NCBI GenBank assembly: GCA_045588655.1
Contig: JAZNEP010000021.1
Coordinates: forward strand, 1 to 64,000
Source of the DNA: SVFI01 sp045588655
Lineage (GTDB): Bacteria > Bacillota > Clostridia > Lachnospirales > Lachnospiraceae
Reading direction: 5' to 3'
Length of the DNA: 64,000 bases
A program made the translations under genes and the position numbers. Of the stretch, positions 16,957 to 25,435 are shown one piece after another (within the stretch, counting starts at the first letter, position 1; each line of letters opens with the position of its first letter). The notes under the pieces are model-generated. The model made no database searches. It had not been told where the DNA came from and saw only the letters and a list, made by a program, of their open reading frames with translations.

Positions 16957-18959
16957 TGGAAAATAAGAAACGAATACTGGTAGTAGATGATTCTGCAACA
17001 AACTTAAAAGTCGTAGAAAGTGTCCTGAAAGATCATTACAAATTAACGTTGGTAAAATCAGGAATGCAGGCACTTAAGTATCTGGAGAACAATTCGGTGG
17101 ATTTGATATTACTTGATTTGATGATGCCTGAATTAGATGGATTTGAGACGTATGAAAGAATAATGGAATTACCGCATAACAATGACGTTTCCGTTGTTTT
17201 CTTGACGGCAGATACGGATGTGCAAAGAGAAATCAAAGGACTTGAAATGGGTGCGGTTGATTTTATACGAAAACCGTTTGTACCTGCGGTTATGTTGAAT
17301 CGAATTGATCGTATTTTGCGGCTGGATGAATTAAATAAAAAATTGGAAGAAAAGGTGCTGGAGAAAACCAATCAGATTGAGCAGCTTTCATTTGAGAGTA
17401 TTGCCACGATTGCGAGTATGATTGAAGCCAAAGACAGCTATACACGCGGACACTCTGTGCGGGTTGCGGAATATAGTGCCATGTTAGCAAGGGCACTGGG
17501 ATGGGCGGATGAAGAAGTGCAAAATCTCAAGTATATTGCGCTGTTGCACGATATTGGTAAAGTTGCTATTCCGGATCATGTCCTCAATAAACCGGGTAAA
17601 TTGACAGAAGCGGAATATAACATTGTCAAGTCACATACGACCATTGGAAGCGAAATTTTAAAAGATATAGAAACCATTATCGATGTGGATGCCGGGGCAA
17701 AATATCATCATGAGAGATATGACGGAAAGGGATATCCGTGTGGCCTGTCAGGTGACCAAATTCCACCGATTGCCCGTATTATTGCGATAGCGGATGCATT
17801 TGACGCAATGAGCAGCAAGAGGATATATCGAGACAGTATGCCACCAAACGTAGTGCGCAGAGAGCTTATAGATGGACGAGGAACGCAGTTTGCGCCTGAG
17901 TATTTGGATGAATTTGTAAAGCTGTATGATGCTGGGAAATTGGTTATAGAAAAGACAGAAATAGTGAATACAAAGACATTGACGGGAGAAAGTTCCCAAC
18001 TGATTAACCAGATTATGAGGAGCATTGAAGAAGAGGCGCAGAAAACAGAGGCGCCGGATTATCTGACCGGTCTACTTAATCGCAGAAGTGCGGAAGACAG
18101 AATCGTGCATGTGATGAAAGAGGCTCCGGGATGTTTGGCTTTTGTCGATTTGGATAATCTCAAGCGTACGAACGATACGATGGGACATCTGGCAGGAGAT
18201 TATGCCCTGATGACAGTAGGTGAAGTTCTCTCGTTGTTTCAGCAGAATGCAATTATTGCGCGTCTGGGTGGAGATGAATTTTTATATTATATGTCCGGTG
18301 TTGACAAAAAAGAGGCATCGGAAAGAATTGAAGCGATACAGAAGGCATTTATGGAGCGCAAAGAAAAAAACATATATCTTTCTGCTTCATCTCTTTCCGT
18401 AGGATTATGTATGACAGAACCGGGAGATTTGTTTGCGGATATTTTAAAACATGCAGACAAAGCGCTTTATCAGGTGAAACGAAGCGGAAAGTGCGGATAT
18501 CGTTTCTATATGACAGAGGCGCAGGATGTAAAACATAAAACTTCAGTGGATTTGGAGCGGCTGGTGATGAATTTGAAACAGCAGGAGTCCAAGAGTGGAG
18601 CCTTAAAAGTGGAGTATCGTGAATTTGCTAAAATCTATGATTTTGTGTTGCAGTTAAAGAAACGATATGAGTACAAAATGCAGATGATTATGCTGACGCT
18701 TAATTCAAAGGAAAAGGAGACGCTCAGTATCGACGAAAAAGAATATGCAATGACCTGTATGGAGAAGACGATTCAGTCTGTACTTCGCACGGTAGATGTA
18801 AGCACGAGGTTTGGAGGAGAACAGTTCCTTGTCATTCTTATGAATGTAAAGCAAGAGGAGACTGAGCAAATTGTGAAGCGTATTTTTGAACAATTTTTCA
18901 AGTCCTATAATCGGAAACTGATTGAGGTCGACTACGACATAGCCAATCTTGAAGAATAA
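16956..18959 (+). CDS. Response regulator with REC, HD-GYP, GGDEF and a second degenerate GGDEF
   Basis: This 667-residue protein has a receiver (1-120, phospho-Asp54), an HD-GYP domain (about 150-330, His198-Asp199 and GYP at 259-261) and a GGDEF domain (about 365-520, LGGDEF at 437-442, with FVDLDNLKRTND as metal-binding strand). A C-terminal segment follows with FGGEQF (about 618-623), which looks like a second, incomplete GGDEF. HD-GYP hydrolyses cyclic di-GMP and GGDEF makes it, so one regulator could do both. The GTG start overlaps the kinase TAG by one base, so the two are translationally coupled. The second GGDEF-like segment lacks a clear metal-binding D-x-D and is probably not catalytic. 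Confidence 0.9.
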   Translation: MENKKRILVVDDSATNLKVVESVLKDHYKLTLVKSGMQALKYLENNSVDLILLDLMMPELDGFETYERIMELPHNNDVSVVFLTADTDVQREIKGLEMGAVDFIRKPFVPAVMLNRIDRILRLDELNKKLEEKVLEKTNQIEQLSFESIATIASMIEAKDSYTRGHSVRVAEYSAMLARALGWADEEVQNLKYIALLHDIGKVAIPDHVLNKPGKLTEAEYNIVKSHTTIGSEILKDIETIIDVDAGAKYHHERYDGKGYPCGLSGDQIPPIARIIAIADAFDAMSSKRIYRDSMPPNVVRRELIDGRGTQFAPEYLDEFVKLYDAGKLVIEKTEIVNTKTLTGESSQLINQIMRSIEEEAQKTEAPDYLTGLLNRRSAEDRIVHVMKEAPGCLAFVDLDNLKRTNDTMGHLAGDYALMTVGEVLSLFQQNAIIARLGGDEFLYYMSGVDKKEASERIEAIQKAFMERKEKNIYLSASSLSVGLCMTEPGDLFADILKHADKALYQVKRSGKCGYRFYMTEAQDVKHKTSVDLERLVMNLKQQESKSGALKVEYREFAKIYDFVLQLKKRYEYKMQMIMLTLNSKEKETLSIDEKEYAMTCMEKTIQSVLRTVDVSTRFGGEQFLVILMNVKQEETEQIVKRIFEQFFKSYNRKLIEVDYDIANLEE

Positions 18960-18977
18960 CAGCACGGGGGAAAAACT

Positions 18978-20681
18978 ATGGCAAATTCGCAGAAGCGATT
19001 ATTAAATAAAAAAGTATTAAAAACAATTTGGCTTGTTTATGCGCTTTGCAGTATGGCCTTTGTTTTATACTTGTTGAATCATTTAATGGGCAGTGGGATA
19101 GATAATGCAGCTGAAAAAATCACGTTAAATCAAAATTGGGATATTGTCATAAATGATGATGTCTATGAAAATGTGAGTTTGGATTCTCTGCGATTTAAGA
19201 CGGTTGGTAAGGAAGATCGTATTGTGATGGAAACCATGCTTCCGGCGAATTTTGGGGATATAAAAGAGCCGGCCCTTTGTATTCCGATATGTCAATCCGT
19301 AATCAGTGTATATGTAGGAGAGGAACTGATCTATGAATATGGGTATGACCGTGAAAGAGAGAACAAAACGGTAGGAAAAGGACTTCAGCTGATTGATTTT
19401 CAAAAGGAATATCAGGGAGAAAAACTAAAAATAGAGATGCGAGTAACGGAAAATAATGCATTTTCCAAGTTTGAATCCTTGTGGTTATGTGATTGGAGAG
19501 ATTCCTATCGTTTGATAATTGAAGAAAATCGTCTCTCACTTTTTGCCGGTGTGTTTTTGGTCATGTTTGGTATTGTTGTCACCATTTTATTAATTTTTGC
19601 AGTGACGTCCGAACCAAGATATATTGACTTGCTCTTGATTTCTATTTTTTCCATTTGTATGGGAGTTTGGACGTTGGCGGAAGGAAATATTATGGGATTG
19701 TTTTCTATACCGCCATATACTGTTTCGCTGATTGGAAATATGCCATTGCTTTTAGCACCGCTTCCGATTCTTGGTTATATGTATAGCTACATAAAACCAT
19801 TAAATAGTAGGATATTTAAGCTAGTTTATAGATGTTTGTTTTTGGTTCAGTTTTTATTTTCAATCGGAGCCATTGTAGTACATTCTTTGGATATCGTACA
19901 TAGCACGGAGTTGCTTGTTTATCTGTATTATTTCTTCCTGTTACATATGTTATTCTTTTTGTATGTACGGTACAAGAATATACAAAAAACGAAAAAAGGA
20001 AGGATGCCGTATCATTTTGGAAGTGTAATTGTTGTTGGGTGCATGATGTATGATGTGGTTGCCTTTTTGTGTAATCGCTACAGGTGCTATAAGTTTTTGG
20101 AGCTGAAGGGAGTATCTTCTCTGGGAGTCATTGCTGCTATTGCGATTCTGCTAGTGGATTTATTCCAGGATGTGACAATGAAAAAGATGGAGGAGCAGGA
20201 AAAAGAACTTTTAATAAAGCGCGCATATACAGATGATTTAACGCAGTTACATAATCGAAGATTTTGTTCAGAGTATATGGAGAAACTTCAAGAAGAGAGT
20301 GGTAAATATGCGATTCTTTCTCTGGATATTAATAATTTAAAGCAGACCAACGATGCATATGGACATGCGAGCGGAGATGTACTGATCAAAAGTGCTGCAA
20401 AAGTCATATCGGATGTATTTGATAAGGCAGGAGTTGTAGGCAGAATGGGAGGCGATGAGTTTATTGTGATTCTCCCGACAAGTGAACGAGGAAAAGTAGA
20501 TGGGTTGCTGTCTTCATTGAAAAAGAACATTGAAAATGTGAATTTAAATCTACAGGATTTAAATTTGTCCATAGCATATGGATATGCAACGTGTGATGAG
20601 ATTGAGAAAAACAGTGTTGAAAGAGTATATCATCTGGCAGATAATCGAATGTATCAACATAAGAAAAGCATGAAGAAATGA
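18978..20681 (+). CDS. Membrane diguanylate cyclase with extracellular sensor and multi-TM region
   Basis: The 567-residue protein has an N-terminal membrane anchor (about 14-34), an extracytoplasmic beta-rich region (about 40-185), six to seven membrane helices (about 188-400) and a C-terminal GGDEF domain (about 405-567). The layout resembles 7TMR-DISM sensors. The catalytic signature is intact (MGGDEF near 491-496) and the metal-binding segment reads ILSLDINNLKQTNDAYGHASGD. It should make cyclic di-GMP in response to an external ligand. It begins 18 bases after the HD-GYP gene, within the same operon. Confidence 0.85.
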   Translation: MANSQKRLLNKKVLKTIWLVYALCSMAFVLYLLNHLMGSGIDNAAEKITLNQNWDIVINDDVYENVSLDSLRFKTVGKEDRIVMETMLPANFGDIKEPALCIPICQSVISVYVGEELIYEYGYDRERENKTVGKGLQLIDFQKEYQGEKLKIEMRVTENNAFSKFESLWLCDWRDSYRLIIEENRLSLFAGVFLVMFGIVVTILLIFAVTSEPRYIDLLLISIFSICMGVWTLAEGNIMGLFSIPPYTVSLIGNMPLLLAPLPILGYMYSYIKPLNSRIFKLVYRCLFLVQFLFSIGAIVVHSLDIVHSTELLVYLYYFFLLHMLFFLYVRYKNIQKTKKGRMPYHFGSVIVVGCMMYDVVAFLCNRYRCYKFLELKGVSSLGVIAAIAILLVDLFQDVTMKKMEEQEKELLIKRAYTDDLTQLHNRRFCSEYMEKLQEESGKYAILSLDINNLKQTNDAYGHASGDVLIKSAAKVISDVFDKAGVVGRMGGDEFIVILPTSERGKVDGLLSSLKKNIENVNLNLQDLNLSIAYGYATCDEIEKNSVERVYHLADNRMYQHKKSMKK

Positions 20682-20723
20682 GTGTATAAGGCGTGAAGCT
20701 GTAACAAGAAAAAGGAGACAGAA

Positions 20724-22604
20724 ATGGAAAAAAGAGCAGTGAGGGACGATGATATTTCCTTTTATATCAGAGACAGAGAGTTTATAGCCAATACTTATGT
20801 ATTAAGATGTTTTTCAGTGACCATGCTAATTTATACCATCACTTTTTTATTGGATCTTGTAGGGATTTTTGTAGTAGACATACAAATAATGGAATGGGGA
20901 TATTTCCCTACTGTGGTAATTTATTTGGCGGTATATATCGCTTCAAAAAAGATTTCTTTATCCAGTGAGAAAGCGAAATATTTTATATTGTTTAGTGTGG
21001 TACTGGTATTCACAATCATGGGAGTGGCAGTAACTTATCATACGGTTTTAGTGTCTGTGTTGCCATTTTTATATGCTACTCTATATTCTTCAAAACGTGT
21101 GATGCGATATGTCTATGTTTTGACCGTGATGAGTACGATAGCCATTGTGTACGGTGGTTTCTATTTTGGGCTATGTGATGCCAATATGGTATTGTTGACC
21201 CGTGGTAGGATGGCGGAATATATTTCCAATGGAGTCTTTACGCTGACAGAGGTGAACAGTAATCCGGCGGTGTCACTTATGCTGTTTTTTGTTCTACCGC
21301 GCTGTTTGATTTTTATCGCGGTTCAATTGGTGTGTAGCAGCATATTTTCAATTGTTAGTGGAAGTATTGAGAAGGCGAAATTGACGGATGAGTTAGAGAA
21401 GGCTAAGGAAGCGGCAGAAAGTGCAAACATAGCAAAGTCGCAATTTTTGGCAAGAATGTCGCATGAAATCAGAACGCCAATTAATGGTGTGCTTGGTTTA
21501 AATGAGATGATTCTTCGTGAAAGCTCAGAATTAGAGATAAAGAAATATGCGCACGATATCAAAACGTCGGCCCACACACTTTTAAATATCATAAATGAGA
21601 TATTGGATTCTTCCAAAATTGAGTCCGGTAAAATGGAAATTGTAAATGGGGAGTATCAAATGAGTCATATGCTCCATGACTTGTACAATATGATAAATAT
21701 ACGTGCAAAGGATAAGCAACTCGATTTGATATTCGATATAGATACACAGATACCTGATGTATACTATGGGGATGATAAACGTATTGAGCAGGTATTGATA
21801 AATCTGCTTACCAATGCAGTAAAATATACCGAAAAGGGCACGGTGACGCTCAGCGTCAGTGGAGAAGTGGATGATGGATATGCTATTTTGCATTATTCCG
21901 TAAAAGATACCGGGATTGGTATAAAACCGGAGGATATAGAGCGGATTTACGATATATTTGAGAGGGTAGATGAAGAAAGAAACAGATATATTGAAGGAAC
22001 CGGTCTGGGGATGAATATTGTACAGCAGCTTTTGTGGCTCATGGGAAGTGAGCTGAGCGTTCACAGTATTTATGGAGAGGGAAGTGAGTTTTCCTTTGAT
22101 TTGGTACAGAGAGTGATAAGTGATGAAACGCTAGGAGAATTGAAAGAACGTATTTTGCCGGAGGCAGAGGGAGGTAGGTATACAGCTCCAAGAGCGAGAG
22201 TACTGGTGGTAGATGACAATCCAATGAATATTAAGGTGTTCAAAGGGTTAGTGAAAAAAACCGGCATGCAGGTATCCGGTGTGTTAAGTGGATTAGAATG
22301 TCTGCGTATACTTGAGCAGGAAAAATTCGATTTGATTTTTTTAGATCACATGATGCCGGATATGGATGGAATTGAAACACTTCATGTGATGCGGGAGAAA
22401 GAATTGGACAGAGATGTTCCAGTGATTATGTTTACGGCAAATGCATTTGTCGAAGATGAAAAGATGTATTTAGGTGAGGGATTTACAGATTTTATTACAA
22501 AGCCTGTAATTCCGGAAAGATTAGATGAAATGCTGCTACGCTATTTGCCACCGGATTTGGTGAATAAAAATATGAGTGTGGATACAGAAGGAGACGGAGT
22601 ATGA
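20724..22604 (+). CDS. Membrane hybrid histidine kinase with receiver
   Basis: The 626-residue protein has five to six N-terminal membrane helices (about 25-215), a HisKA domain with phospho-accepting His in RMSHEIRTPING, a HATPase_c domain (DTGIGI, GTGLGMNI) and a receiver (VLVVDDNPMN, phospho-Asp in FLDHMMPDMDG). Unlike the kinase at 14116 it has no Hpt domain and no clear extracellular sensor, so the signal may be sensed in or near the membrane. Its receiver could feed the Hpt domain of the first kinase. It follows the membrane cyclase by 42 bases, after AAAGGAG, and its stop overlaps the next start codon. Confidence 0.9.
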   Translation: MEKRAVRDDDISFYIRDREFIANTYVLRCFSVTMLIYTITFLLDLVGIFVVDIQIMEWGYFPTVVIYLAVYIASKKISLSSEKAKYFILFSVVLVFTIMGVAVTYHTVLVSVLPFLYATLYSSKRVMRYVYVLTVMSTIAIVYGGFYFGLCDANMVLLTRGRMAEYISNGVFTLTEVNSNPAVSLMLFFVLPRCLIFIAVQLVCSSIFSIVSGSIEKAKLTDELEKAKEAAESANIAKSQFLARMSHEIRTPINGVLGLNEMILRESSELEIKKYAHDIKTSAHTLLNIINEILDSSKIESGKMEIVNGEYQMSHMLHDLYNMINIRAKDKQLDLIFDIDTQIPDVYYGDDKRIEQVLINLLTNAVKYTEKGTVTLSVSGEVDDGYAILHYSVKDTGIGIKPEDIERIYDIFERVDEERNRYIEGTGLGMNIVQQLLWLMGSELSVHSIYGEGSEFSFDLVQRVISDETLGELKERILPEAEGGRYTAPRARVLVVDDNPMNIKVFKGLVKKTGMQVSGVLSGLECLRILEQEKFDLIFLDHMMPDMDGIETLHVMREKELDRDVPVIMFTANAFVEDEKMYLGEGFTDFITKPVIPERLDEMLLRYLPPDLVNKNMSVDTEGDGV

Positions 22605-23722
22605 ATTTTACAGGAATGACAGAGTATTTGGATTCCCTTTTAGAACGAGGGATTCCTTCTTTTGATTGCATTGTGTTTGAAGATCATAAGCAGGTCTATC
22701 GGCATAAAAATGGAACAACAGACGAAAAATATAGCAAAGAGATACAGGGCGATGAGTTGTATTTAATGTTTTCTATGACAAAAGTGCAGACGATGACAGC
22801 ATTAATGCAGTTGGTTGAAAAAGGGAAGATATCGTTGGAGGATGAGGTTGGAAAATATCTGCCGGCGTATCACAACCTTATGGTAGAAAAGGACGGTAAG
22901 GCGGAGCCTTTGATGACACCAATGAAAATCAAGCATTTGGTGTCGATGCAATCAGGACTGGATTATGATTTGGAGCGACCGGGAATTTGTCGCGTATTAA
23001 AAGAAAAAGGTCAGGCAGCTACAACGAGAGAGTTGGTAGATGCTTTTGTGGAAACACCGTTAAAATTTGTTCCGGGAGAGCGTTTTTTTTATAGCCTGAG
23101 TCATGATGTGGTAGCAGCGGTGATAGAAGTGGTGTCGGGTATGAGCTTTGGCGAGTATCTGAAGAAAAATATATGGGAGCCGCTGCATATGGAACGCACG
23201 TTTTTTGCAAAACCGATGAATGAGGTAGAAAAGCTTGCGACGCAGTTTTTGTGTGATGATCAAGGAAAAATTGCGCCAATGGAACCTTCATGTATTTATC
23301 AGCTTTCAGAGAGTTATCAGAGTGGTGGAGCCGGACTGATCAGCTCTGCAGAAGACTACGCCCGATTTGCGGATACACTGGCTTGTGGTGGAGTCAGCAA
23401 AGATGGGGTACGAATCATAGATGCGCAGTCGATAGAACGAATGAAAGAGAATCTGTTGTGTGAGGCCGGTATCGAAGATATTGCCCGGGATATGGGGCGT
23501 AAGGGATACGGATATGGATGCGGTGTGCAGGTACTTATGCATCCGGAAATGATACAGGCAAAGGCACCGGCCGGAGTATTTGGCTGGGACGGAGCAGCAG
23601 GAAGTTGCATTATTATGGATACGAAAACCAAGGTATCCTTGGTCTACATACAGCATGTGCGTAATTGCGGTATGGCTTATGATGAGATACACCATAGGCT
23701 GAGAGATTTTATGTATGAATAA
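22601..23722 (+). CDS. Serine hydrolase of the beta-lactamase/class C family
   Basis: This 373-residue protein has the penicillin-binding-protein-like SxxK motif, SMTK (Ser58, Lys61), and a Tyr motif YSLSHD where YSN is usual. A third motif lies around GWDGAAGS. Members include esterases, D-aminopeptidases and beta-lactamase-like hydrolases. No signal peptide is visible, so it is probably cytoplasmic. It overlaps the upstream kinase stop codon (ATGA), so it is translationally coupled to signalling genes, an uncommon neighbourhood for this family. The substrate is unknown. Confidence 0.8.
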   Translation: MNFTGMTEYLDSLLERGIPSFDCIVFEDHKQVYRHKNGTTDEKYSKEIQGDELYLMFSMTKVQTMTALMQLVEKGKISLEDEVGKYLPAYHNLMVEKDGKAEPLMTPMKIKHLVSMQSGLDYDLERPGICRVLKEKGQAATTRELVDAFVETPLKFVPGERFFYSLSHDVVAAVIEVVSGMSFGEYLKKNIWEPLHMERTFFAKPMNEVEKLATQFLCDDQGKIAPMEPSCIYQLSESYQSGGAGLISSAEDYARFADTLACGGVSKDGVRIIDAQSIERMKENLLCEAGIEDIARDMGRKGYGYGCGVQVLMHPEMIQAKAPAGVFGWDGAAGSCIIMDTKTKVSLVYIQHVRNCGMAYDEIHHRLRDFMYE

Positions 23723-23748
23723 TTTGGGTGTAAAAAGGGAGAAGCAAA

Positions 23749-25401
23749 GTGAAAAAGGAACCGGTAATTGTTAAGATGGAAGATGGAAGTCAGATATGGC
23801 AAAATCGATTTGATCGATTTGAGGCGAAAGTATATCTTCCAAAATGTGAACTTCTTACGGAGGTAATTAATTATGGATTTATGACTCCATATTTGTTGAT
23901 ATTTGAGGAAAAAAAACATACGTTTGCAGAGGCAAAGCGTTTTGCCGATGAAAGTGGCTTGTCAGCGATTGCTGCTGGATATGGTGGAAGTGTGGTATTT
24001 ATTTTCCCGACCAATGATGGTGGATGGGAAAATGCACCGGAGGATTTGTTTTCGGCGGTCATAGAAGAGACAAGAATCAGTCAGTACTATAAAGATGGAA
24101 TAGCCCAAATGCGCAATCGTTTTACCGGAGAATGGGGAGAGGTATATATTCGAGGTGCAGTGCATCGTAGCTATTTGTATGGATTTGGGACTTCGGCAGA
24201 TTATATTGCAAAAAATTGCCTTAAGACAATCGAAGGAGAAGGACTGTATGGTCACGGAGATATCACACCGGTGGTGTGTATATTACAAAATCTAAGTGTG
24301 TCGCCGAATCCGCAAAGAAGAGATATTCCGGTGATTTCTATAGGAAATAGCAAAGAGATGAATGAAGTGTTGCAGGCAAATTTGGACGATGTTCTCATAA
24401 AAGATGTAGCAGAGTATGAAGATGATTTCAAAACATTTATAAAAAAATATTGTCGTATGGTCGGAACGTTGGAGATAGAGACGGATCCAAGGGAGATAGG
24501 GATGATAGTGGAGCCGGATTATTGTGTGGTTCCGGTATCACCGGATAATTGTGGTGATGATAAAGACAGAAAAGAGCATAACATTGGTTTTGTGGCGTAC
24601 TACAACCGTGGAAGAATGGAAAAAGAAGAGAAAGTGCCGCTTGTCATGTGCTTCCATGGTGGTGGAGATTCGGCAATGTGTATGGTCGCATTGTCCGAAT
24701 GGTTTCAGGTGGCTGCAAAAGGTGATTTTTTGTTAGTTAGTGTAGAAAATCATATGAATAGCACCGCTACTGAGGCGATGGCAGTAATTGAGTATTTAAA
24801 AGAAAAGTACCCGGTTGATACAGAGCGAATTTATTCGACCGGTTTTTCTATGGGCGGTTGTAAAACTTGGGATATATTTCAAGAATATCCGCAAGTGTTT
24901 GCGGCGGTAGCACCGATGGATGCGACATTTGAGGTAGGGCAAAATGTTTATGGGAAACCGGTGGAGGTGATAAACCAAAATGTGATTCTACCTGTATTTT
25001 ATGTAGGAGGAGAAGAAACGCCGCTTCCGGAATTACCATTCCAGGAAGCACGGTGTATGAATCGTATGGCCTATGTGCTGAAAGTAAATAAAGCCCAAAA
25101 TCCATATGCGGTAACATACGAGGAAAAAGAACATTGGACCAATCCGATTTGGGGAGTCGATGGAGATGTCATTTGTAAATCGGAAGATAAGAAAACAGGA
25201 AGTGTGCTTACCATGCATCTGTTTGAAAGTGAAAATGGATGTTGTTATAGCATTTTTGCAAGTGCCAGCAAACAGAAACATGAGATGCGACATTTAAACG
25301 GTGAAAATGCATGGAAATTCCTCCGTCAATTTCGTCGTCTGCCAAATGGTGAGATATCAGGTGGAAAGATGGATGAAGTGGTCCGTCTGTATGAGAGATA
25401 A
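23749..25401 (+). CDS. Alpha/beta-hydrolase, PHB-depolymerase/esterase-like
   Basis: The 550-residue protein has an unrecognised N-terminal half (about 1-255) and an alpha/beta-hydrolase C-terminal half. The latter shows an oxyanion HGGGDS (303-308), the nucleophile elbow GFSMGG (Ser367) and a later His candidate in KEHWTNP. This pattern is that of esterases related to PHB depolymerases and feruloyl esterases. There is no signal peptide, which is unusual for polymer-degrading members. It starts with GTG at 23749 after GGGAG and lies 26 bases after the serine hydrolase, in the same operon. Confidence 0.75.
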   Translation: MKKEPVIVKMEDGSQIWQNRFDRFEAKVYLPKCELLTEVINYGFMTPYLLIFEEKKHTFAEAKRFADESGLSAIAAGYGGSVVFIFPTNDGGWENAPEDLFSAVIEETRISQYYKDGIAQMRNRFTGEWGEVYIRGAVHRSYLYGFGTSADYIAKNCLKTIEGEGLYGHGDITPVVCILQNLSVSPNPQRRDIPVISIGNSKEMNEVLQANLDDVLIKDVAEYEDDFKTFIKKYCRMVGTLEIETDPREIGMIVEPDYCVVPVSPDNCGDDKDRKEHNIGFVAYYNRGRMEKEEKVPLVMCFHGGGDSAMCMVALSEWFQVAAKGDFLLVSVENHMNSTATEAMAVIEYLKEKYPVDTERIYSTGFSMGGCKTWDIFQEYPQVFAAVAPMDATFEVGQNVYGKPVEVINQNVILPVFYVGGEETPLPELPFQEARCMNRMAYVLKVNKAQNPYAVTYEEKEHWTNPIWGVDGDVICKSEDKKTGSVLTMHLFESENGCCYSIFASASKQKHEMRHLNGENAWKFLRQFRRLPNGEISGGKMDEVVRLYER

Positions 25402-25435
25402 AACATAATTCATGTAAATGGAGAGGAGAAACGAT

